Below, piece after piece: positions 1 through 5,783 of a stretch of 5,783 nucleotides of DNA (position 1 is the first letter of the stretch; every line of letters starts with the position of its first letter). The notes under the pieces are model-generated. The model made no database searches. It saw nothing but the letters and a program-made list of their open reading frames with translations, and had not been told where the DNA came from. The DNA is from JAZNUH01 sp045592225 (GTDB taxonomy: Bacteria > Bacillota > Clostridia > UMGS1883 > UMGS1540). Position numbers and translations under genes: made by a program. The stretch is taken from the NCBI GenBank assembly GCA_045592225.1, contig JAZNUH010000008.1, positions 1 through 5,783 of the forward strand, read 5' to 3'.

Positions 1-60
1 GCGAAAATGTCCTACTACCCGGACATTCTGCTTATGAAGTACACGGCAAAGGAGGCATAG
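1..60 (+). CDS. 3' end of an unidentified gene, partial
   Basis: Frame 1 is open from the window edge to a TAG stop at 58-60. It gives 19 C-terminal residues containing the stretch SYYPDILLMKY. The codons resemble those of the genes that follow, and the stop lies one base before the next gene's ATG, as expected for the preceding gene of the same operon. The last codons also carry the ribosome binding site of the acetyltransferase gene (AAAGGAGG at 48-55). The tail is too short for me to recognise a family, so no function is proposed. The main doubt is that a short open stretch could occur by chance, but its position and frame fit a real gene end. Confidence 0.6.
   Translation, partial: AKMSYYPDILLMKYTAKEA
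48..55 (+). promoter_or_regulatory. Strong ribosome binding site for the acetyltransferase gene
   Basis: AAAGGAGG is a near-complete match to the anti-Shine-Dalgarno complement and ends 6 bases before the ATG at 62. It is the best ribosome binding site in the window and lies inside the last codons of the preceding gene. It fixes the start of the acetyltransferase at 62. Confidence 0.85.
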
Positions 61-61
61 T

Positions 62-1177
62 ATGGCAGTTGTTGAATTTGCAAAGATAAGCCAGAAGGCT
101 CAGCTTAAGGAAATGTGGAAATACTGTTTTTATGACAGTGATGAATATATAGACTGGGTTTTTGATACGCAGTTTAAGCCCGAAAATACCCTTGTGGTTT
201 GCGAGGGTGACCGTGTTGCGGCAAATCTGCAGTTTTTCCCGCGTGAAATAGCGGTAGGCGGTAAAAGACTTACGGCTATGTACGTTGGCGGCGTAACCAC
301 CCGACCCGAGTGCAGAGGCAAAGGCTATGTGAATATGCTGATGACACGCGTGCTGGAAGTACTGTACGAAAGAAATGTGGCGATAGCCTTGCTTGTGCCG
401 TTCAAGTTTGAGTTTTACAGGAAATACGGATTTGAGGCAACACACTATCTTTCGGATTTCGAAGGTGAGATGGAGGCTATTAAAAAGCATATTGTACCAT
501 GCAGAGAGATTTATCCATACAAAGAGGCGCCGATAGATGCTTATGAGGCATTTGTGCGCGATAAGGGAAGCCGCACGGTGAGAGACGAAAAACTGTTCTC
601 GGATATAAACCGCGAGGTGAACATAAGCGGAGGACAGTTTTATGTGCTGGACGATGGCGGATATATAATTTACGCCATTGAAAATGGTGTGTTCAACGTT
701 TATGAGCTTGCCTATACAGGCAGGTCGCAGCTTGCTCAGCTTTTGGGCTTTATTTATTCCCATGCATCGCAGGCAGAAAGGTTTTGGATAAGAGGTGCAT
801 CTGACGGCTTTTTGCGTGGTGTACTGTGTGAGAAAAATATTACCGAAACACGTTATCCGCATCTTATGACAAGGATTATAAATGCGAAAATGGTTCTGGA
901 AACTCTGTCCCAAAGGCTTGCGCCGGGCGAAGAAATTGCTCTTGACATAAAGGATGGCATATTGGAGCAGAACAATCAGGCTTTCGACATAACACCATTT
1001 GGTGTTGAAAAAGCTGAAGGTGGCATATCGGTTGACATAAAAACACTTTCTCAGCTTGTGCACGGCACAATATCTGCGCGTGAGGCAGAGTTTATGGGAC
1101 TTATAAATACAAGTGACAAGCTTGACAGCTTGTTTGTAAAAAAAGAAAATTATATTAATATGTTAGGATGGGTGTAA
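62..1177 (+). CDS. Eis-like GNAT family N-acetyltransferase with SCP2-like C-terminal domain
   Basis: This 371-residue protein is predicted to transfer an acetyl group from acetyl-CoA to an amine; the substrate is unknown. Residues about 1-130 form a GNAT domain. The acetyl-CoA-binding motif is RPECRGKG at 81-88 (R85, G86, G88), preceded by the strand MYVGGVTT, and the typical FYRKYGF segment lies at 118-124. A second, degenerate GNAT-like region probably spans about 140-265. Residues about 268-371 look like the sterol-carrier-protein-2-like domain of Eis proteins, with a DIKDG strand near 296 and a DIKTLSQLVHG helix at 325-335. This three-part build and the length are close to mycobacterial Eis (about 400 residues), which acetylates aminoglycosides and protein lysines. 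Clostridial relatives are common and mostly uncharacterised, so antibiotic resistance should not be assumed. The start is set by a strong ribosome binding site at 48-55. The next gene follows after 1 base. Confidence 0.88.
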   Translation: MAVVEFAKISQKAQLKEMWKYCFYDSDEYIDWVFDTQFKPENTLVVCEGDRVAANLQFFPREIAVGGKRLTAMYVGGVTTRPECRGKGYVNMLMTRVLEVLYERNVAIALLVPFKFEFYRKYGFEATHYLSDFEGEMEAIKKHIVPCREIYPYKEAPIDAYEAFVRDKGSRTVRDEKLFSDINREVNISGGQFYVLDDGGYIIYAIENGVFNVYELAYTGRSQLAQLLGFIYSHASQAERFWIRGASDGFLRGVLCEKNITETRYPHLMTRIINAKMVLETLSQRLAPGEEIALDIKDGILEQNNQAFDITPFGVEKAEGGISVDIKTLSQLVHGTISAREAEFMGLINTSDKLDSLFVKKENYINMLGWV

Positions 1178-1178
1178 A

Positions 1179-1721
1179 ATGTTATTAGTTTATTTAGCAG
1201 ACGGATTTGAAGAGGTAGAAGCGCTTACGGTTGTTGATGTTATGCGCCGCGCAGAAATTGAAACAAAAACAGTTGGTATAACCGGTAAAAAGGTTACAGG
1301 TACACACGGAATACCTGTTGATGCCGACATTACTCTCGCTGATGTTAACTGGGACGAGGTTACTGCAATGGTATTTCCCGGCGGTATGCCCGGCACAAAA
1401 AATCTTGACGAGTGTGAGGTTATTAAAGAAAAGGCAGTAGAATTTGCAAAGGCAGGTAAGCCTGTGTTTGCAATTTGTGCCGCACCTATGATACTTGGCA
1501 AGCTTGGAATTTTAAAGGGCAAGGAAGCAATTTGCTATCCTTCGTTTGAAACATACCTTGAAGGTGCAAAAATATCTGACAAAAATGTTTGCCGCGATGG
1601 TAATATTATAACAGGTGAGGGTCCCGGTGCAGCAGCTGATTTTGCCTTTGAAATAGTTTCATATTTAAAGGACGAAAAGACAGCGGCACAGCTTAAAGTT
1701 GATATGAGATATGAAAGATGA
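1179..1721 (+). CDS. DJ-1/PfpI family protein (YajL/ThiJ-like)
   Basis: This 180-residue protein is a full-length single-domain member of the DJ-1/PfpI superfamily, closest in pattern to the DJ-1/YajL branch. Visible marks are the N-terminal strand LLVYLADGFEEVEA with E14 at the place of the conserved glutamate (Glu18 in human DJ-1), the FPGGMPG loop at 66-72, the nucleophile elbow FAICAAP with Cys100, and the late TGEGPGAAADFA segment at 145-156. The nucleophile and its glutamate partner are both present, so the protein should be active. The residue matching human His126 appears to be Tyr120 (CYPSFE), which I recall as usual in bacterial forms. Family members are described as glyoxalase III or protein-repair enzymes or as oxidative-stress proteins, and the precise reaction is disputed. 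It is cytoplasmic, with no signal peptide. A weak AGGATG (1165-1170) precedes the start, and the gene overlaps the next one by 11 bases. Confidence 0.92.
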   Translation: MLLVYLADGFEEVEALTVVDVMRRAEIETKTVGITGKKVTGTHGIPVDADITLADVNWDEVTAMVFPGGMPGTKNLDECEVIKEKAVEFAKAGKPVFAICAAPMILGKLGILKGKEAICYPSFETYLEGAKISDKNVCRDGNIITGEGPGAAADFAFEIVSYLKDEKTAAQLKVDMRYER

Positions 1722-2232
1722 GATAAGAAAAAGAATATTATCTCAACGGAAGGCGCTTTGTGCAGATGAAATAAAAACTATTTCGGAAAAAATCTGTACA
1801 AAGGTTATGAGTCTGCCGGAATATAAAAAAGCAAAAAGTATAATGGTATATATGTCCTGCAGAGGAGAGGTTGCAACCGACCTTATAATCGAGGATGCAA
1901 AGAGGTGCGGCAAGCGGATTTATGCCCCTGTAACGGTATCTGCCACGCAAATGGTGGCGGCGGAATATACAGGAGAGCTTAAAAAGGGCAGATTCGGGAT
2001 AAGCGAACCTACGGGAGAAGAAATTGACCCCGACAAGCTGGACTTTATAATTGTACCCGGAGTTGCCTTTGATAAAAATGGTAACCGCATTGGCTACGGT
2101 GCAGGCTACTATGACAGATTTTTAATGAACACAGGCGCTTACACCGTTGGTCTTGCATACAACTTTCAGATTATAGACAACATCTTTGCAGAGCAAACCG
2201 ATGTAAAATTACAGGCGGTAATATCGGAGTGA
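1711..2232 (+). CDS. 5-formyltetrahydrofolate cyclo-ligase (5,10-methenyltetrahydrofolate synthetase)
   Basis: This enzyme uses ATP to convert 5-formyltetrahydrofolate to 5,10-methenyltetrahydrofolate, returning the storage form of folate to the one-carbon pool. The 173-residue protein has the family features in order: a basic N-terminal helix (KDEIRKRILSQRKAL) with the lysine and arginines that contact nucleotide phosphates, a YMSCRGEV segment at 47-54, the GRFGISEP loop at 93-100, VPGVAFD at 115-121, and the glycine-rich signature GYGAGYYDRFL at 128-138. It is slightly shorter than the usual 180-200 residues. At the C-terminus the segment that I recall as often ending in EEHD-V reads EQTDV, so a common histidine is absent. 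The start lies 11 bases inside the DJ-1 gene, and no clear Shine-Dalgarno is visible upstream, so translation may depend on coupling. The next in-frame ATG is 32 codons later and would delete the phosphate-binding helix, which supports 1711. Confidence 0.95.
   Translation: MKDEIRKRILSQRKALCADEIKTISEKICTKVMSLPEYKKAKSIMVYMSCRGEVATDLIIEDAKRCGKRIYAPVTVSATQMVAAEYTGELKKGRFGISEPTGEEIDPDKLDFIIVPGVAFDKNGNRIGYGAGYYDRFLMNTGAYTVGLAYNFQIIDNIFAEQTDVKLQAVISE
2226..2229 (+). promoter_or_regulatory. Ribosome binding site that decides the mltG start
   Basis: GGAG sits at 2226-2229, inside the last codons of the folate cyclo-ligase gene. It lies 8 bases before the ATG at 2238, a good spacing. The alternative GTG at 2229 shares the last base of this motif, so it cannot use it, and has only a poor AGGCGG (2213-2218) 10 bases upstream. 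This favours 2238 as the start. Confidence 0.6.
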
Positions 2233-2237
2233 AACGA

Positions 2238-3212
2238 ATGAAAAAAACAATCTCGCTGATTATTGTTTTAATATTGCTTGTTTGTGCCGTATTTACGGTT
2301 TCAGACTTTTTGGGCACAGGCGGAGAGGATATAAAGGTTTATATCCCGAGTGGAAGCGGTACGTCATCAATTGCTGAAATACTCGGTAATAAGGGCGTGG
2401 TTAGATTTCCTGTGCTCTTTAAACTGTATATAAGAAATCACGCTGCCGAGCTTAAAGCGGGTATGCATGACATGAATTTGTCAATGGGCTATGCCGATGC
2501 TCTTGCCGAGCTTAAAAGAAATGTGCCCGACACAGACCTTATAAATGTGCTTATCCCGGAAGGATATGAACTGCGTGAGATAGCACAGACTCTTGAGAAA
2601 AACGGAATTGTTTCACAGGACGAGTTTTATGATGCCGTTCAAAACTATAACTTTGACTATGACTTCTTAAGTGATGCTGATAAAAGCAGTGTAAGGCTTG
2701 AGGGATATTTGTTCCCCGCAACATACGAATTTAAACGGGGGACAGATGCGGTTACAGTTATAAAAACCATGCTTGATGCCTTTGACAGGATATTCACCGA
2801 AGATTATGAAAAGCGGGCAAAAGAGCTTGATATGACTATACACGAGGTTATAACACTTGCGTCCATAATAGAGCGTGAGGCGGCAAAGGGCAGCGAAAGA
2901 GCAACTGTTTCATCTGTTTTCCATAACAGACTGAATATAGGCATGAGTCTGCAGTCATGCGCAAGTGTGCAGTACATTCTGAAAGAAAGAAAGCCTGTAC
3001 TTTCTGTAGCCGATACAAAGATTGATTCGCCGTATAACACTTACCAGAATCCCGGACTTCCGCCCGGCCCTATTGCATCACCGGGAGAGGAATGTATAAA
3101 GGCGGCACTTTATCCGGATGATACCGACTACCTGTTCTTTGTTGCAGACGGTACAGGCGGACACACATTTTCAAAAACCTTTGAGGAACATCAAGCAGCA
3201 CAGGGGAACTGA
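2238..3212 (+). CDS. mltG: Endolytic murein transglycosylase MltG (YceG-like)
   Basis: MltG cuts nascent peptidoglycan strands at the outer face of the cytoplasmic membrane and is thought to set glycan length by terminating synthesis. The 324-residue protein starts with a short basic end and one hydrophobic segment (about residues 5-22), giving a single membrane anchor with the rest outside. A LysM-like subdomain follows at about 32-100, then the catalytic YceG domain. Visible marks are IPEGYELREIA (from 107), LEGYLFPATYEF (154-165), LASIIEREA with Glu212 at the place of the E. coli catalytic Glu218, FHNRL (228-232), PYNTY (265-269), GLPPGPI (273-279), and the C-terminal GGHTFSKTFEEH. Length and motifs are complete. 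The LQSCASVQY segment has Cys where E. coli has Asp, a form I recall from other Clostridia. A GTG at 2229 would add three residues and give a 4-base overlap with the previous gene. The mltG-trmR-trhP order matches yrrL-yrrM-yrrN/O in B. subtilis. Confidence 0.96.
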   Translation: MKKTISLIIVLILLVCAVFTVSDFLGTGGEDIKVYIPSGSGTSSIAEILGNKGVVRFPVLFKLYIRNHAAELKAGMHDMNLSMGYADALAELKRNVPDTDLINVLIPEGYELREIAQTLEKNGIVSQDEFYDAVQNYNFDYDFLSDADKSSVRLEGYLFPATYEFKRGTDAVTVIKTMLDAFDRIFTEDYEKRAKELDMTIHEVITLASIIEREAAKGSERATVSSVFHNRLNIGMSLQSCASVQYILKERKPVLSVADTKIDSPYNTYQNPGLPPGPIASPGEECIKAALYPDDTDYLFFVADGTGGHTFSKTFEEHQAAQGN

Positions 3213-3214
3213 TT

Positions 3215-3868
3215 ATGAACATAAATTATCCGTATATAACTGAATATATAAGAGGGTTATTACCCGAGAGAAAAGGTCAGCTTGCCGCAATGGAGATTGA
3301 AGCGGCGGCAGAAGAAAGCTATGTACCTATTGCCGAGCCTGAAACAGCACAGTTTCTGCGTGTACTTATAAGCATTACAGGAGCAAAAAAAATACTTGAA
3401 ATCGGAACAGGTATGGCTTATTCGGCAATTGTAATGGCAGGCTGCCGTGATGATATAGAGATAACTACCATTGAGAGATATGACAAGGTGGCGGCACGTG
3501 CCCGTGTTAATGTACAAAATGCAGGACTTGCAGATAGAATTACTATTTTGGAAGGTGATGCGGCAGACATTCTGCCAACCCTTACAGGTGAATATGATAT
3601 GGTATTTCTTGATGCAGCAAAGGGACAGTACCTGGCTTTTTTGCCTGTGCTTAAATCACTTTTGAAAAAGGGCGGATTGCTTGTGTCCGATAATGTTTTA
3701 TACAAAGGAATGACAGCCTCAAGAGAACTTTTGATACGCAGAAAAATTACTATTGTAAAAAGATTGCGCATGTTTTTAAAAGCACTTTACGAGGACGAGA
3801 GTTTAGAAACAAGTGTGCTCCCGCTTGGAGACGGAGTGGCACTATCCTACATAAAAGGAGACAGATGA
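3215..3868 (+). CDS. trmR: SAM-dependent O-methyltransferase, probable tRNA 5-hydroxyuridine methyltransferase TrmR
   Basis: This is a class I, metal-dependent methyltransferase of the catechol-O-methyltransferase-like family, 217 residues long, the same size as B. subtilis TrmR (YrrM). TrmR methylates 5-hydroxyuridine at the wobble position of tRNA to give 5-methoxyuridine. The SAM-binding motif is EIGTGMAYSAI (62-72), the acidic residue contacting the SAM ribose is Glu87 in TTIERY, and GDA lies at 114-116. Expected metal ligands are Asp133 (FLDAAKGQY), Asp159 and Asn160 (VSDN). The family ending PLGDGVALSYIK is intact. The small-molecule O-methyltransferases share this fold, so the tRNA assignment rests mainly on context: the gene lies between mltG and a U32/TrhP-like gene, as in Bacillus. 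An AGGGGA ribosome binding site (3202-3207) precedes the ATG by 7 bases. The 3' end overlaps the U32 gene by 4 bases (ATGA). Confidence 0.87.
   Translation: MNINYPYITEYIRGLLPERKGQLAAMEIEAAAEESYVPIAEPETAQFLRVLISITGAKKILEIGTGMAYSAIVMAGCRDDIEITTIERYDKVAARARVNVQNAGLADRITILEGDAADILPTLTGEYDMVFLDAAKGQYLAFLPVLKSLLKKGGLLVSDNVLYKGMTASRELLIRRKITIVKRLRMFLKALYEDESLETSVLPLGDGVALSYIKGDR
3855..3860 (+). promoter_or_regulatory. Ribosome binding site of the U32 gene
   Basis: AAGGAG ends 4 bases before the ATG at 3865 and 7 bases before a second, adjacent ATG at 3868. The spacing favours 3868, while the first ATG gives the classic ATGA stop-start overlap. The two choices differ by a single methionine. Confidence 0.65.
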
Positions 3869-5079
3869 TGAAAAAAGTAGAGCTTCTGGCGCCGGCAGGC
3901 AGCCTTGCAAAACTTAAAATAGCAATTACTTACGGTGCAGATGCAGTTTATATCGGTGGTGAGGAATTTTCACTCCGTGCGGCGGCAGAGAACTTCAGCT
4001 ATGATGAAATGGCAGAGGGAATTGCCTTTGCACATGAGCGTGGCAAAAAGGTATATGTAGCTCTTAATATAGTGCCGCGTTCAGCAGATCTTTGCAAAAT
4101 TGCCGACTATGCGAAAAAGCTTTATAATCTTGGAGCAGATGCGGTTATAGTATCCGATCTTGGCACCTTTGATATTATAAGAGAAGCGGCACCCGATTTG
4201 GATATTCACATAAGCACACAGGCAAATACAGTAAATTACCAGACAGCAAAGGTATGGCACAAAATGGGCGCGACACGCATTGTTCTTGCACGTGAGCTTA
4301 CCTTTGAAGAAATTGCGGAAATCCGTCGTGAACTGCCCGAAGAATGTGAAATCGAGGCATTTGTTCACGGTGCAATGTGTATTTCATACTCGGGCAGATG
4401 CCTTATGAGTAACTATCTTACAAGCCGTGAAGGTAACAGGGGAGAGTGTGCACAGCCCTGCAGATGGAAGTATTATCTTGTGGAAGAAAAGCGCCCCGGT
4501 CAGTTTATGCCCATAGAAGAAAACCAGAAGGGTACATTCATTTTTAATTCCAAGGATATGTGTATGATTGAGCATATTCCACGTATTATTGAAAGCGGAA
4601 TAACAAGCCTTAAAATAGAAGGCAGAGTAAAAAGTGAATACTATGTTGCAACTGTTGTAAAAGCATACAGAGAAGCAATAGATGCATATTATGAGGGAAA
4701 ACCATTTGATAAGCGCTGGATAGAAGAGGTGTGCAAGGTAAGTCACAGAGAATATTCCGAGGGCTTTTACTTTGGTAAACCTGAGCAGATTTATACCTAC
4801 GGCTCTTATGTGCGTGAGTATGACATTGTAGGCATGGTTTTGGACTACAAGGACGGAATTGCAACTATTGAGCAGAGGAACAGGTTTTATAAAGGTGAAA
4901 CAGTGGAATTTTTGCCTCCGGAAGGAGAATACTTCAGCCACGAGGTAACATATATGGAAAATGCGGAGGGGGAAGAAATAGAGGTTGCTCCGCATCCGCA
5001 GATGATTATAAAAATGCCGGTTGACAAACCAGTCAGCCGTGATACCATAATGAGAAAGAAAGTCGGGGATAAAAAATGA
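3865..5079 (+). CDS. U32 family protein, probable tRNA 5-hydroxyuridine synthesis factor TrhP
   Basis: The U32 family is named for peptidases, but characterised bacterial members are mostly RNA hydroxylation factors. TrhP (YegQ in E. coli, YrrN/YrrO in B. subtilis) makes 5-hydroxyuridine at tRNA position 34 in a prephenate-dependent way linked to iron-sulfur proteins. This 404-residue protein begins with the usual KVELLAPAGS strand, followed by a TIM-barrel-like region (GADAVYIGGEEFSLRA at 24-39, HISTQANT at 115-122). The family signature EAFVHGAMCISYSGRCLMS spans 164-182, and Cys172, Cys179, Cys195 and Cys199 form the likely metal-cluster set. KIEGRVKSEYYV follows at 250-261. A small C-terminal U32 domain occupies about 315-400. 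Overlap with the TrmR-like gene supports the tRNA role. Other U32 roles (RlhA on 23S rRNA, UbiU/UbiV in ubiquinone synthesis, collagenase-like) are less likely from context. Length is closest to YrrO (TrhP2, about 420 residues). Confidence 0.88.
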   Translation: MMKKVELLAPAGSLAKLKIAITYGADAVYIGGEEFSLRAAAENFSYDEMAEGIAFAHERGKKVYVALNIVPRSADLCKIADYAKKLYNLGADAVIVSDLGTFDIIREAAPDLDIHISTQANTVNYQTAKVWHKMGATRIVLARELTFEEIAEIRRELPEECEIEAFVHGAMCISYSGRCLMSNYLTSREGNRGECAQPCRWKYYLVEEKRPGQFMPIEENQKGTFIFNSKDMCMIEHIPRIIESGITSLKIEGRVKSEYYVATVVKAYREAIDAYYEGKPFDKRWIEEVCKVSHREYSEGFYFGKPEQIYTYGSYVREYDIVGMVLDYKDGIATIEQRNRFYKGETVEFLPPEGEYFSHEVTYMENAEGEEIEVAPHPQMIIKMPVDKPVSRDTIMRKKVGDKK

Positions 5080-5783
5080 TAAAAAAAGGCAGAGTGGTAG
5101 TCAAGGTAGGAACATCAACGGTTGCCCATGATAACGGAAAAATAAATCTTCGCAGAATTGAAAAACTTGCGAGAGTTATAAGTGAAATAAAAAACAGCGG
5201 CAGTGAAATTGTACTTGTTTCGTCAGGTGCGGTGGGTATAGGCAGAGACCGTATAGGTATAGCAGAACGCCCTAAAACCACAAGAGAAAAGCAGGCGGCA
5301 GCTGCTGTAGGACAGTGCGAGCTTATGAATATTTACAGCAAGTTTTTTGCAGAATACGGTTACAATGTTGCACAGATTTTGCTGACAAAGGATGTGCTTG
5401 ACAAGGACCACAGAGAACAAAATGCAATCAATACTTTTAATACATTGCTTGATTTTGGTGTTGTGCCTATTGTAAATGAAAATGACCCTATTTCAGCTGA
5501 AGAAATAGAATTCGGTGATAATGATACCCTGTCTGCGGTGGTTGCAGTTTTAACAAGGGCAGACCTTCTTATTCTGCTTACCGATATTGACGGACTTTAC
5601 AACAGTGACCCGAGAGAAAACCCTGATGCAAAGCTTATCAGTAGAGTGGATAAAATAGATGACAGTGTTTTTGCAATGGCGGGTAACAAGGAGAGAAAAA
5701 TGGGTACCGGCGGTATGACAACAAAAATCCGTGCGGCGCAGATTGCAACAGAAAAAGGGATTGATATGATTGTTGCAAACGGA
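5076..5783 (+). CDS. proB: Glutamate 5-kinase, partial (3' end beyond the window)
   Basis: ProB phosphorylates L-glutamate with ATP to gamma-glutamyl phosphate, the first step of proline synthesis, and normally works with ProA. Reading from the ATG at 5076 gives 236 residues without a stop to the window edge. The amino-acid-kinase fold is clear: RVVVKVGTST at 6-15 (Lys10), VSSGAVGIG (48-56, Ser50), KQAAAAVGQ (72-80), QILLTKD (100-106), PIVNENDPIS (131-140, Asp137), EFGDNDTLSA (145-154, Asn149), LLTDIDGLY (167-175), and MGTGGMTTKIRAA (209-221, Lys217). To my memory these positions match the E. coli catalytic and substrate-binding residues exactly. Enzymes of this family are about 260 residues without, or about 370 with, a C-terminal PUA domain, so 25-135 residues are missing here. 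The start overlaps the U32 stop as ATGA, with GGGGA (5065-5069) 6 bases upstream. A proA gene is expected next but is not visible. Confidence 0.96.
   Translation, partial: MIKKGRVVVKVGTSTVAHDNGKINLRRIEKLARVISEIKNSGSEIVLVSSGAVGIGRDRIGIAERPKTTREKQAAAAVGQCELMNIYSKFFAEYGYNVAQILLTKDVLDKDHREQNAINTFNTLLDFGVVPIVNENDPISAEEIEFGDNDTLSAVVAVLTRADLLILLTDIDGLYNSDPRENPDAKLISRVDKIDDSVFAMAGNKERKMGTGGMTTKIRAAQIATEKGIDMIVANG

Larger units (their letters stand above)
1..5783 (+). other. Single operon-like gene run without internal promoter or terminator space
   Basis: Eight plus-strand genes follow one another with junctions of +1, +1, -11, +5 (or -4 with the GTG start), +2, -4 and -4 bases. No gap exceeds 5 bases, no intrinsic terminator (stem followed by a T run) is visible at any gene end, and there is no non-coding stretch where a promoter would be expected. 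Two overlaps are ATGA, typical of translational coupling. The real promoter and terminator must lie outside the window. Promoters inside coding sequence cannot be excluded by reading. Confidence 0.8.

Noticed and set aside
32..1063. A 343-codon open frame on the reverse strand covering nearly all of the acetyltransferase gene
   Set aside because: Its protein is rich in Cys, His, Phe and Tyr with no recognisable domain, and it is fully antisense to a gene with clear GNAT and SCP2-like motifs. It is explained by the codon usage of the plus-strand gene.
1116..1133. Perfect inverted repeat ACAAGCT-TGAC-AGCTTGT near the 3' end of the acetyltransferase gene
   Set aside because: The stem is only 7 base pairs, lies inside coding sequence, and is followed by an A-rich stretch rather than a T run on the plus strand. 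It is not an intrinsic terminator in either direction, and a stem of this size can occur by chance.
2229..2237. GTG start for mltG giving a 4-base GTGA overlap
   Set aside because: It has only a poor ribosome binding site, whereas the ATG at 2238 has GGAG at an 8-base spacing. The difference is three residues and does not affect the call.
4384..4995. A 203-codon reverse-strand open frame inside the U32 gene
   Set aside because: It is antisense to conserved U32 motifs, shows no family pattern, and has the biased Cys/Phe/His composition of an antisense shadow.
5071..5087. A-runs (A6 and A7) flanking the U32 stop/proB start, which could allow a -1 slip joining the U32 frame to the proB frame
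   Set aside because: A slip at A6 would indeed enter the proB frame, but there is no downstream stem or classic tandem slippery heptamer, and both proteins have complete ends at the ATGA overlap. Ordinary translational coupling explains the junction.
1..5783. Mobile element, CRISPR array, tRNA/rRNA gene, riboswitch, phage or defence system
   Set aside because: Nearly every base is accounted for by housekeeping-type coding sequence. I saw no transposase, integrase, repeat-spacer pattern, terminal inverted repeats or structured leader, and there is no non-coding stretch longer than 5 bases.

Overview
This window is a single, very tightly packed run of plus-strand genes. It has the look of a Firmicutes genome, probably an anaerobic member of the Clostridia. 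The reasons are moderately AT-rich DNA with frequent ATA and AGA codons, AGGAG-type ribosome binding sites, and the gene order mltG - O-methyltransferase (trmR/yrrM type) - U32 protein (trhP/yrrN-yrrO type), which is also found in Bacillus subtilis. The species cannot be named from this sequence alone.

Layout, left to right: the last 19 codons of an unidentified gene (1-60); an Eis-like GNAT acetyltransferase with a C-terminal SCP2-like domain (62-1177); a DJ-1/PfpI family protein (1179-1721); 5-formyltetrahydrofolate cyclo-ligase (1711-2232); the membrane-anchored endolytic transglycosylase MltG (about 2238-3212); a TrmR-like class I methyltransferase (3215-3868); a U32-family protein, probably the tRNA hydroxylation factor TrhP (3865-5079); and glutamate 5-kinase ProB (5076 to the window end, where it is cut). 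Every junction is a gap of 1-5 bases or an overlap of 4-11 bases. No intergenic space could hold a promoter or terminator, so the whole window is most simply read as part of one operon, with both ends outside the window.

The functions are mixed housekeeping: one-carbon metabolism (folate cyclo-ligase), cell-wall glycan cleavage (MltG), proline synthesis (ProB), protein or metabolite protection (DJ-1), and an acyltransferase of unknown substrate. The clearest functional pair is the U32 protein and the methyltransferase. In B. subtilis, TrhP proteins make 5-hydroxyuridine at tRNA position 34 and TrmR methylates it to 5-methoxyuridine. Here a single U32 gene overlaps the methyltransferase gene by 4 bases.

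I do not see an undescribed system, mobile element, CRISPR array, RNA gene or regulatory RNA. The points worth checking are small: a possible Tyr-to-Phe change at the Eis general-acid position, a folate cyclo-ligase lacking a C-terminal His-Asp pair that I recall as common, one U32 gene where Bacillus has two, and a cyclo-ligase start without a visible ribosome binding site.
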